Made by a program: the position numbers and the translations under genes
The notes under the pieces: model-generated
The model's input: the letters and a program-made list of their open reading frames with translations, nothing else
Told to the model about the DNA's origin: nothing
The model's database searches: none
In this document: positions 1-7,240 of the stretch, in pieces
Layout: every line of letters starts with the position of its first letter
How positions within the stretch are numbered: position 1 is the stretch's first letter
Source: JACPFV01 sp052386975
GTDB taxonomy: Bacteria; Pseudomonadota; Gammaproteobacteria; Nevskiales; Nevskiaceae
Length of the DNA stretch: 7,240 nt
Assembly (NCBI GenBank): GCA_052386975.1
Contig: JBQTJQ010000045.1
Location: forward strand, 1-7,240
Direction: 5' to 3'

Positions 1-28
1 TCGCCGCAAAGATAGCGCAGGCCGCGCG

Positions 29-1219
29 TCAAGACGAACCCGGCGCCCGCGCCAGCACACGGACCTCGACGCCGATGCGCCGCGACACGTAGTCGCCTTC
101 CGGATCCGACTCCATGCCGAGGTTGGCATCGGCTCGGTCGATGGTGAACTGGCCGCTGATGCGCATGCCTTCCTCGCTGACGACAAGATCCAGCGGCGGC
201 ACCGGAACGATGCGGTCCTTGATCGTCAACGCGCCTTCGACGGTGTGGCCGCCGCCGGGTTTCGGCTCGATGCGCGTGGCGACGAAGCGCGCCTGCGGGT
301 AGCGGGCGACGTCGAACCACTCGCGCTCCAGCAGCGCCGCCTCGTGCAGCGGCACGCCGTCGGTGGCCGAGGTCATGTCCACCGTCGCGGCGACGGTGAA
401 GACCGGGCTGGCCAGCGGATTGAAGCGCAGCTTGGCCTCCCAGCGCGTGAAACGCCCGCGGAACGGGTTGCCGTCCTCGACGCCCTCGAAGGCGATCTCG
501 CTCGAGGGATCGATGGCCCAGCCGCCGAAGGCGCTGCGGATCGCGATCTCCTTCGAGGCGCTGCCCGGCGTCGCCAGCATCGCCACCGCGATCGCGAGCA
601 TCACCACCGCCGCGATGCCGGCGCCGATCGCCGGTCGCATGCTCGCCATGACGCCATCGCGATTGACGAAGCGGTGCTTGAGCGCCGCGGCCGCGTGCAG
701 CACCAGCAGCCCGCCCATGCTCCAGGCCAGCCAGACGTGCGCGGCGGCGTTGCGCGCCGCGATCGCCTTGCGCTCGTCCGCGGCCAGCGCGGCGGCGTCG
801 AACAGGTGCGGCACCTCGAACAAGCCGAACCACAGCGTCGGCACGTGCAGCGGCGCCTCGCCGCGCCACTGCGCCGAGACATAGGTCCAGCCGGACAGCG
901 GCACCACCACCATCAGCGCGTACAGGCCCCAGTGCACCAGGCGCGCTGCCCGGCGCTCCCACGCGGGCATCGCCTCCGGCAGCGGCGGCGCCCGGTGCAG
1001 CAGGCGCCAGCCCAGGCGCAGCACCGTCAGCACCAGCACCGCCAGGCCGAGCGACTTGTGCAGCTGGTAACCGGCGATGGCGCGCGCGACGGTTTCCTTG
1101 TGCTCGATGGCGTGGTGCATCCACCAGCCGAGCGCGAGGTTGGCCAGGATCGCGGCGGCGATCGCCCAGTGCAGGACGATCGCGACTCTCGTGTAGTGCG
1201 CGCCGCGCGGCTCGTTCAT
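29..1219 (-). CDS. cytochrome b561 domain protein with C-terminal YceI domain
   Basis: Predicted 396-residue inner-membrane di-heme cytochrome of the bacterial b561 (CybB/YceJ) family, fused to a periplasmic YceI-like beta-barrel domain. Residues ~10-185 carry four hydrophobic helices with candidate heme ligands H17 (in LHWA), H54 (in QLHKSLG), H161 and H175. The 14-residue spacing of the last two and the following AAALKHRF are typical of the family. A fifth hydrophobic segment (~198-216) leads into the YceI domain (~227-390: GGWAIDP, FNP, REWFDVARYPQARF, GALTIKD). By family knowledge b561 proteins exchange electrons with quinones and YceI proteins bind polyisoprenoid or quinone-like lipids, so a role in envelope quinone redox is an inference. 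I chose the ATG giving MNEPRGAHYTRV; a longer open frame extends upstream, but it is Ser/Arg-rich and overlaps the preceding gene. The start lies 28 bp after the stop of the upstream gene, suggesting an operon. No clear Shine-Dalgarno is visible. Confidence 0.9.
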   Translation of the reverse strand: MNEPRGAHYTRVAIVLHWAIAAAILANLALGWWMHHAIEHKETVARAIAGYQLHKSLGLAVLVLTVLRLGWRLLHRAPPLPEAMPAWERRAARLVHWGLYALMVVVPLSGWTYVSAQWRGEAPLHVPTLWFGLFEVPHLFDAAALAADERKAIAARNAAAHVWLAWSMGGLLVLHAAAALKHRFVNRDGVMASMRPAIGAGIAAVVMLAIAVAMLATPGSASKEIAIRSAFGGWAIDPSSEIAFEGVEDGNPFRGRFTRWEAKLRFNPLASPVFTVAATVDMTSATDGVPLHEAALLEREWFDVARYPQARFVATRIEPKPGGGHTVEGALTIKDRIVPVPPLDLVVSEEGMRISGQFTIDRADANLGMESDPEGDYVSRRIGVEVRVLARAPGSS

Positions 1220-1247
1220 GCGCGGACTGTAACGCCGAACCGCGCCC

Positions 1248-1955
1248 TCAGGATGCCGGCGGCGCCTCGACCTGCTGGCCGAACTCGCCGTAGAACTCGA
1301 CGGTGACGGCGTCGCCAAGGAACTGCTGCGTGCCGGTCATGCCCCACTCCGAGCGGGTGAAGGTCGTCGTCGCGGTCATGCCGAAGGCGCCGTAGCCGAA
1401 GAACGGATGCTTGTCGTACGAGCCGGTCAGCATCGCGTCGAGCGTCACCGGGTGGGTCTGTCCGAGGAACGTCAGGTCGCCGGTGATGCGCAGCCGCCCC
1501 GGACCGGCCGGCTCGACCCGCGTGGACTTGAAGGTGATGGCCGGGAACTTGTCGCTGTTGAGGAATTTTTCCTCGCGCGCGATGCGCTCCTCGAAACTGC
1601 CGTAGGGCGAATCCTTGTGTGTGGCCTTGAAATCGCCCACGTAGTCGGTGCGCACCGAGGCGGGATCGATCGCCACCGTGACGGTCGAGTTCGCGAGGTT
1701 GGCGGGGTCGAGGACGACGGTCGCCTCGAACTTCATGAAGCGGGCGACGTAGTCGGCCAGGCCCAGGTGCTTGAGCCGGAACGCGAGGCTGGCGTGGTGC
1801 GGGTCGATCTTGTAGGTACCGGCCGGGGCTTTCAGCTCGGCGGCCGCGACCGGCGCGGCGGCCTGGGGCGCGGGGGAACCGCCGCCGCAGGCGGCGAGCA
1901 GCAGCAAGCCGGCGGACAGCGCCAGCGCGCGCCGCAGGCGCCGCCAGCCGAGCAA
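1248..1955 (-). other. YceI-family lipoprotein module, possible internal TTG start
   Basis: The last 235 codons of the protease frame read as a complete YceI lipoprotein by themselves. Starting at the TTG at 1955, the product begins with a basic n-region (WRRLRR), a hydrophobic core (ALALSAGLLLL) and lipobox LAAC at position 23. It continues with a Gly-rich stretch after the Cys, then a YceI domain with GTYKIDPHHASLAF, FDP-like VVLDPANL, EKFLNSDKFPAITF and GDLTFLGQTHPV. Gly at +2 predicts outer-membrane retention. No in-frame ATG or GTG and no Shine-Dalgarno sit near this point, so independent initiation is only a possibility. It matters because the next gene is a cytochrome b561, the usual partner of a stand-alone yceI. 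The YceI identity itself is secure; the start is not. Confidence 0.5.
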
Positions 1956-4556
1956 CGCAAGGACCAGCGCAAGTCGCGGGTCAAACGGACCGCCGCCGCC
2001 ACCACTCGTGGCGATGCAAGCCGTCGTGCACGGCGGCGGCAGCGGCGGCGTGCCGCCGACCGCGGGCGTGGTCGCGGCATCCGCCGACGGCGCGGGCGGC
2101 GTTGGCGGCAGGTACGGCGGCAGGCTCGTATCGACGATGGTCGGCACCCAGGCCAGTGCCAGCGGCTGCGCCGTGCTCGCGGCCGGAACCACCAGGCCGA
2201 GGTCGGCGCCGGAGCCGCCGTCGTAGGCGCGCACGCCACCGGCGCGCTGGGCCACGAACAGCTGTCCGTCAGGGCTGACCGTGATGGCCGCGGCATCCGC
2301 GCCGGCGATGGTGAAGCCGCCGTCGGCGCCGGTGTTGACGTCGAGGCTGCGCACCGCGCCGTCGCGGCGATCTACCCAGAACAGCAGGCCGCCGGCCGCC
2401 TGCGCGATGCCGCCGGCCGCCAGCATCGGCGCCGCCGGCACGAACGACGCGGTGGTCGCCGGGTCCGAGGTCAGGGGATCGCCACCGTAGCTGTAGCGCA
2501 GCAGCGCCCCGCCCGCGCCGTCCAGCATCAGCACGTCGCCGGCGATGCCGGGCGCCAGGTGCGGGCCGCATTCTGGCAGCCCGATCGAATACGACCGGAT
2601 CAGCGGCGTGGCGGCGTGCGACGCCGCCGGGCGCATTGCGATCAGCCGCCCGGACCCGCCCATCTCGCCGACCACGACATCGCCGGTGGGAAGCACCACC
2701 GGCGACAGCGGGAAGCCGGTGCCCACCAGCGGGTGCGATGCGGGGTCCAGCATCAGCTCCGCGGTCGTGCTGCGCAGGCGATCGAGTACGCGCAGCTGGC
2801 TCGCGGCGACGAAATACACCTCGCCGCTCGGCGCGCCGGCCATGCCGCTGCGGAAGGTGACCTCGTTGGCGCCCAGTTGCAGCAGCGTGCCGAGCGACGC
2901 GTAGTCGCTGCCGCGGAAGCGCAGGATGCGGTCGGTGGCGCCGTCGGCGACCAGCAGCTCACCGTCGGCGGCCGCGTTGAACGGCGCGAAGTCCGCGATG
3001 CCGTCGTTGTCGTCGTTGCCGTCGGCGCGATCGCCGAGCCCGCCGAGGTCGGTGTCGCGCTGCTCGAACGGGTCGGCGTCGTACTGGTCGCTGTTGTCGC
3101 CCCAGCCGTCGCCGTCGGCGTCGGCCGACTCGGCCGGGTCCAGTGGGAACGCATCGCTCACGTCGGGCACGCCGTCGTTGTCGTCGTCGGTGTCGGCGTT
3201 GTCGCCGAAGCCGCCGCCGTCGCTGTCGGCCCACTCGGTCGAGTTGCTGGGGAAGGCGTCGTCGGCGTCGGCGACGCCGTCGCCGTCGGTGTCGACCGAG
3301 CGCGTGGCATCGAACGGGAAGGCATCGGTGCGATCGATGACGCCGTCGCCGTCGCTGTCGGCGAGCGTGGGCTGCGGCCGGACGGCCAGGCGGCCGAAGT
3401 CGCGGGTCGGCGCGTACTCGGCGACCTGCTGCGCGTTGTCGTCCATCGCGCCGGCGTTGTCCTCGTTGGCCGAGCCGCACGGCAGGTTGCCGCAGGCGAT
3501 GCGCGGGTTCGAGTAATAGGCGAGCTGGCGCTGGCGGTCCGGCTTGCCGGTGCCGAACGAACCCATGATGGTGGTGAACTGCCCCGGTCGCGCGAAGGCA
3601 TGGCCGCGCGCCACGGTGGCATCGGCGGCGAGCTGGTGGCGGGCGCCGAGGTTGTGGCCGACCTCGTGGGCGAAGGTGTGGTCGTCGCACACCGAGCCGC
3701 CGCTCTCGCCGTCCATCACGACGTTGACGCCGGCGCGGAAATCGTCGGGGAAGAAGGCGACGCCGCAGACGCCCCGCGCATACAGGTCGTGGACCCGGAA
3801 GAACGAGACCAGGTCGGCGCCGGTGATGTCGCGCAGCGTCAGCAGGTCGGCGCCGGCAAAGCTGCCGCCCGGCTGCTGGGCGAAGTACATCTCGCCGATG
3901 TTGGCGATCGCGTTGGGCGAGACCGTGCCGGCGGCGAGCTGGGTGAGGACGATCCGCAGGGTCACGCTGACGTCGCTGTCCACCAGGGCCTGGTTGGCCA
4001 GCGCGACGAAGTGCGCGATGCGGGTCTCCGCGAGCGCACCCGGGTAGCGCGCGGCGAAGTCGGCGTCGTACAGCCCGAGCACATCCACGGTGCGGTTCGG
4101 CAGGCCGGCCTGCTTCGCGGCCGGGGTCGGCCCGGAGGCCTTGGCCGCCGCCGCGGTGAGCGCGCCGCGGTCGTAGTCGGCGAACGCCAGCCCGCCCTCG
4201 CCGGCCCGCACCGCGAAGGCCTCGCCGCCGCGGTACTCGAGCAGCCAGACCGTGCCGCCCTGGGCGACGCGGCCGAAACCGCCGTCAGGCCCCAGCGTGA
4301 TCGCCGCCTCGCCGACGCCGCGCAGGCGCCCGAAGCGCGTGGTGGCCGCGCCCGCCGCGACCACCCGCTCGACCTCGAACTGGCGCTCGCCGCCGGGCAG
4401 CCAGAGCGGCACCTGTCCGCCCTCGCGGGCACCCGCCAAGGCCGCCGGCGCCGGGCCGCGCTCGAGCACGCCGCCGGGCAGGCGCTTGAGGTGCGGCGGG
4501 GCTTGGGCAGCCGCGCCAGCGGCAAAAAGCACCAGGACTGCGGCGAACAAACGCAT
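1248..4556 (-). CDS. secreted reprolysin-like zinc metalloprotease fused to YceI lipoprotein domain
   Basis: An 1102-residue exported protein made of parts normally found separately. In order: a signal peptide (1-19, MRLFAAVLVLFAAGAAAQA); a likely propeptide (~20-155); a metzincin domain (~156-390) with zinc motif HEVGHNLGARH at 297-307 and a Met-turn around M331 (TIMGSF), closest to bacterial M12B/reprolysin-like peptidases; Asp-rich TSP3-like repeats (400-527, probably calcium-binding); a region of short beta repeats resembling a propeller (~530-830); a Pro-rich linker; a GlyGly-CTERM-like tail (852-876); then a lipobox (LAAC, Cys890) and a full YceI domain (~910-1095). I chose the ATG at 4556 because GGGGAA lies 6 nt upstream and the signal peptide starts there; a GTG at 4577 is the alternative. 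Fusion of the sorting tail to a lipoprotein is unusual: it could be real, hide an internal start near 1955, or reflect a lost stop codon. Protease assignment is firm; substrate is unknown. Confidence 0.88.
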   Translation of the reverse strand: MRLFAAVLVLFAAGAAAQAPPHLKRLPGGVLERGPAPAALAGAREGGQVPLWLPGGERQFEVERVVAAGAATTRFGRLRGVGEAAITLGPDGGFGRVAQGGTVWLLEYRGGEAFAVRAGEGGLAFADYDRGALTAAAAKASGPTPAAKQAGLPNRTVDVLGLYDADFAARYPGALAETRIAHFVALANQALVDSDVSVTLRIVLTQLAAGTVSPNAIANIGEMYFAQQPGGSFAGADLLTLRDITGADLVSFFRVHDLYARGVCGVAFFPDDFRAGVNVVMDGESGGSVCDDHTFAHEVGHNLGARHQLAADATVARGHAFARPGQFTTIMGSFGTGKPDRQRQLAYYSNPRIACGNLPCGSANEDNAGAMDDNAQQVAEYAPTRDFGRLAVRPQPTLADSDGDGVIDRTDAFPFDATRSVDTDGDGVADADDAFPSNSTEWADSDGGGFGDNADTDDDNDGVPDVSDAFPLDPAESADADGDGWGDNSDQYDADPFEQRDTDLGGLGDRADGNDDNDGIADFAPFNAAADGELLVADGATDRILRFRGSDYASLGTLLQLGANEVTFRSGMAGAPSGEVYFVAASQLRVLDRLRSTTAELMLDPASHPLVGTGFPLSPVVLPTGDVVVGEMGGSGRLIAMRPAASHAATPLIRSYSIGLPECGPHLAPGIAGDVLMLDGAGGALLRYSYGGDPLTSDPATTASFVPAAPMLAAGGIAQAAGGLLFWVDRRDGAVRSLDVNTGADGGFTIAGADAAAITVSPDGQLFVAQRAGGVRAYDGGSGADLGLVVPAASTAQPLALAWVPTIVDTSLPPYLPPTPPAPSADAATTPAVGGTPPLPPPCTTACIATSGGGGGPFDPRLALVLALLGWRRLRRALALSAGLLLLAACGGGSPAPQAAAPVAAAELKAPAGTYKIDPHHASLAFRLKHLGLADYVARFMKFEATVVLDPANLANSTVTVAIDPASVRTDYVGDFKATHKDSPYGSFEERIAREEKFLNSDKFPAITFKSTRVEPAGPGRLRITGDLTFLGQTHPVTLDAMLTGSYDKHPFFGYGAFGMTATTTFTRSEWGMTGTQQFLGDAVTVEFYGEFGQQVEAPPAS
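1929..2003 (-). other. GlyGly-CTERM-like sorting tail encoded inside the fusion
   Basis: Encodes five Gly residues (852-856), PFDPR, a short hydrophobic run (LALVLALLGW) and the basic cluster RRLRR (872-876). This order of Gly-rich, hydrophobic and basic segments is that of C-terminal sorting tails cleaved by rhombosortase-type or related processing enzymes. Such tails normally end the protein, but here coding continues for another 226 residues. The hydrophobic stretch is rather short, and RRLRR also serves as the n-region of the lipoprotein signal that follows, so part of the similarity may be fortuitous. Confidence 0.5.
2976..3359 (-). repeat. TSP3-like Asp-rich repeat array within the protease
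   Basis: Residues 400-527 contain about five degenerate units, three of them 22 residues long, built on D-x-D-G-D-G-V-x-D followed by DAFP and D-P-x-E. Two units are expanded by an extra D-D-D-N-D-G loop. The pattern matches bacterial thrombospondin type-3-like repeats, which chelate calcium and act as a stiff spacer between the catalytic domain and C-terminal modules. On the plus strand it appears as dense GTCGCCGTCGG-type repetition, which explains the low-complexity frames there. Confidence 0.85.
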
Positions 4557-4562
4557 ATCGGG

Positions 4563-4568
4563 TTCCCC
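4563..4568 (-). promoter_or_regulatory. ribosome binding site of the metalloprotease gene
   Basis: GGGGAA on the minus strand sits 6 nt before the ATG at 4556. It favours this start over the GTG at 4577, whose similar GGGGA abuts the start codon with no spacing. Confidence 0.5.
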
Positions 4569-4592
4569 GGGTATCACTCCCCGGCGCCAAGG

Positions 4593-4623
4593 TTAGCCCA
4601 GTCGCGGCGGGGTGGGGTAGAAT
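4593..4623 (+). promoter_or_regulatory. candidate sigma-70-like promoter for hppA
   Basis: TAGAAT (4618-4623) differs from the -10 consensus at one base and is one of the few AT-rich hexamers in this GC-rich intergenic region. A weak -35, TTAGCC (4593-4598), lies 19 bp upstream, longer than the ideal 17. If used, transcription would start near 4630, so the inverted repeat at 4646-4725 would lie in the mRNA leader. I could not identify a convincing promoter for the divergent protease gene. Confidence 0.35.
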
Positions 4624-4645
4624 CCGCGCCGCCGCGGGGTCCAAG

Positions 4646-4725
4646 AAAAAGGGGACAGAACTATTTTCGTCCCCGGGCCCCTCGCACCGGCCTGCCGGCC
4701 GGGAAAATAGTTCTGTCCCCTTTTT
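4646..4725. repeat. 23-bp perfect inverted repeat before hppA (GGGGACAG family)
   Basis: The left arm 4646-4668 (AAAAA, then GGGGACAGAACTATTTTC) is the exact reverse complement of the right arm 4703-4725. The 34-bp GC-rich spacer contains a small CCGG-CCTG-CCGG hairpin. T-residues continue to 4727. The end motif resembles the GGGGACAG palindromes seen as REP-like dispersed repeats, often near RAYT (IS200-like REP) transposases; that link is from memory of such elements, and no transposase lies in this window. The right arm ends 4-5 nt before the hppA Shine-Dalgarno, so it could affect transcription or translation of hppA. Confidence 0.88.
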
Positions 4726-4731
4726 TTGCTC

Positions 4732-4738
4732 AGGAGAG
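4732..4738 (+). promoter_or_regulatory. ribosome binding site of hppA
   Basis: AGGAGAG, with AGGAG ending 6 nt before the ATG at 4743, is a strong Shine-Dalgarno. It fixes the hppA start even though the reading frame stays open far upstream. Confidence 0.85.
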
Positions 4739-4742
4739 CTTC

Positions 4743-6761
<2,019 letters not shown>

Positions 6762-6775
6762 GGTCTTGTGCTGAC

Positions 6776-6804
6776 CGGGGACAGACTTTCAAGTTCTGTC
6801 CCCG
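6776..6804. repeat. short GGGGACAG palindrome after hppA
   Basis: CGGGGACAGA (6776-6785) pairs perfectly with TCTGTCCCCG (6795-6804) around a 9-nt centre. Its right arm AGTTCTGTCCCC (6792-6803) is identical over 12 nt to 4709-4720 in the larger repeat upstream of hppA, so the two belong to one repeat family. It begins 14 bp after the hppA stop codon. Confidence 0.85.
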
Positions 6805-6810
6805 CGCCTG

Positions 6811-6837
6811 AGAAACCCCGCCGCGTGCGGGGTTTCT
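6811..6837 (+). terminator. intrinsic terminator of hppA
   Basis: AGAAACCCCGC (6811-6821) and GCGGGGTTTCT (6827-6837) form a perfect 11-bp stem with a 5-nt loop. The GC core flanked by A/T edges, followed by ACTTTCT, is a typical though not uninterrupted U-tract. It lies 50 bp after the hppA stop and could also work from the opposite strand. Confidence 0.8.
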
Positions 6838-6858
6838 ACTTTCTGGCACTGCTGTCTT

Positions 6859-7009
6859 GCGGGTCGTGGGCCGGCTCGCTACATGGCTCGCTCGATGGCG
6901 CGCTGCTCGGCTCGCCATGTCTCGCCTTCGCGACGCGCGCCACCCCTCGCTTCGCTCGGGGCTCTGTCTCGCTGCGCTTTCACTTCCGCTCGCCCGGCCC
7001 ACGACCCGC
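6859..7009. repeat. 16-bp perfect inverted repeat pair
   Basis: GCGGGTCGTGGGCCGG at 6859-6874 is the exact reverse complement of 6994-7009. The arms are 119 bp apart and their midpoint (6934) differs from that of the larger palindrome (~7036), so this is a distinct overlapping structure. The intervening DNA shows no further symmetry about 6934. It could be the ends of a small mobile-element remnant or an alternative RNA stem. Confidence 0.75.
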
Positions 7010-7205
7010 TACGATCGGTCAGCGCGCCAGCCGCCCTCAGTAGCTGAGCTGAGCGATCAGTTCGGGCCCGTGTGCCCGGATCGCGTAAGTAAAGCGCAGC
7101 CGAGCGGAGCCCCGAGGCCGCAGGCCGAGGGGTCGCCCCGCCACGGCGAGCCGAGACATGGCGAGGCGAACAGGGGCGGCGACGAGGCGAGCCCATAGCG
7201 GAGAC
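6873..7205. repeat. ~330-bp imperfect palindrome in gene-free DNA
   Basis: No credible gene lies in 6838-7240; the frames present on both strands are Arg/Ala/Ser-rich and unrecognisable. Instead, blocks of the left half recur inverted in the right half: 6911-6924 with 7152-7165 (14 nt), 6942-6949 with 7126-7133 (8), 6955-6964 with 7107-7116 (10), 6971-6980 with 7091-7100 (10), and 7013-7023 with 7048-7058 (10 of 11). All share a midpoint at 7035.5-7038, and weaker matches extend to about 6873 and 7205. It may be a dispersed palindromic repeat, a decayed inverted duplication or a structured RNA. I see nothing notable in 7206-7240. Confidence 0.75.
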
Positions 7206-7240
7206 AAGCACCCCACCCGCCCAGCCCCCACACGGCCGGC

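Noticed and set aside
245..1306. 353-codon plus-strand open frame opposite the b561-YceI gene
   Set aside because: Composition is Arg/His/Gln-rich, typical of an antisense shadow, while the minus strand encodes clear heme-binding helices.
1219..1318. Upstream extension of the b561 gene by 33 codons
   Set aside because: The added residues are Ser/Arg-rich, overlap the end of the preceding gene, and would put an atypical tail before the first helix; the inner ATG gives a standard b561 N-terminus.
3001..3360. Possible CRISPR-like or satellite array from repeated GTCGCCGTCGG words
   Set aside because: The periodicity is that of the 22-residue TSP3-like protein repeats on the minus strand; units are degenerate with no unique spacers.
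1407..4742. Very long plus-strand open frame reading into hppA
   Set aside because: It is antisense to the protease gene, its translation is Arg/Gly/Ala/Val-rich with no recognisable domain, and hppA has its own strong ribosome binding site at 4732-4738. The openness is a by-product of GC-rich codon bias on the other strand.

Overview
The window is high-GC DNA with dense, codon-biased genes. It looks like a Gram-negative proteobacterium, most plausibly a gammaproteobacterium of the Xanthomonadales/Lysobacterales type. That guess rests on a K+-independent membrane pyrophosphatase, a secreted zinc protease with thrombospondin-3-like repeats and a GlyGly-CTERM-like tail, a cytochrome b561/YceI pair, and short GGGGACAG palindromes. 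No taxonomic marker gene is present, so the assignment is an inference.

Layout. Two genes lie on the minus strand and are probably co-transcribed leftward from about 4560. The first (1248-4556) is a very long reading frame that joins a secreted reprolysin-like metalloprotease to a YceI-type lipoprotein. It runs from a sorting-tail-like segment straight into a lipoprotein signal, with no stop codon between. The second (29-1219) starts 28 bp downstream and encodes a cytochrome b561 membrane domain fused to another YceI domain. A 186-bp divergent intergenic region (4557-4742) holds a candidate promoter and a 23-bp perfect inverted repeat that ends just before the ribosome binding site of the plus-strand gene. 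That gene (4743-6761) is hppA, a K+-independent H+-translocating pyrophosphatase. A second, shorter copy of the GGGGACAG palindrome and an intrinsic terminator follow it. The last ~400 bp (6838-7240) has no credible gene. Most of it is one long imperfect palindrome centred near 7036, overlapped by a separate 16-bp perfect inverted repeat.

How the genes relate. The cytochrome b561 protein and the YceI lipoprotein domain resemble the yceJ/yceI pairing known from E. coli, which suggests an envelope redox or lipid-quinone function. The protease attached upstream is the odd partner. The pyrophosphatase couples PPi hydrolysis to proton export and has no evident functional link to the leftward genes. 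The items most worth attention are the protease-sorting-tail/lipoprotein fusion, the repeat pair bracketing hppA, the block of foreign-looking codons over the hppA active-site motif, and the 330-bp palindrome. I found no CRISPR array, tRNA, rRNA, transposase or complete defence system.
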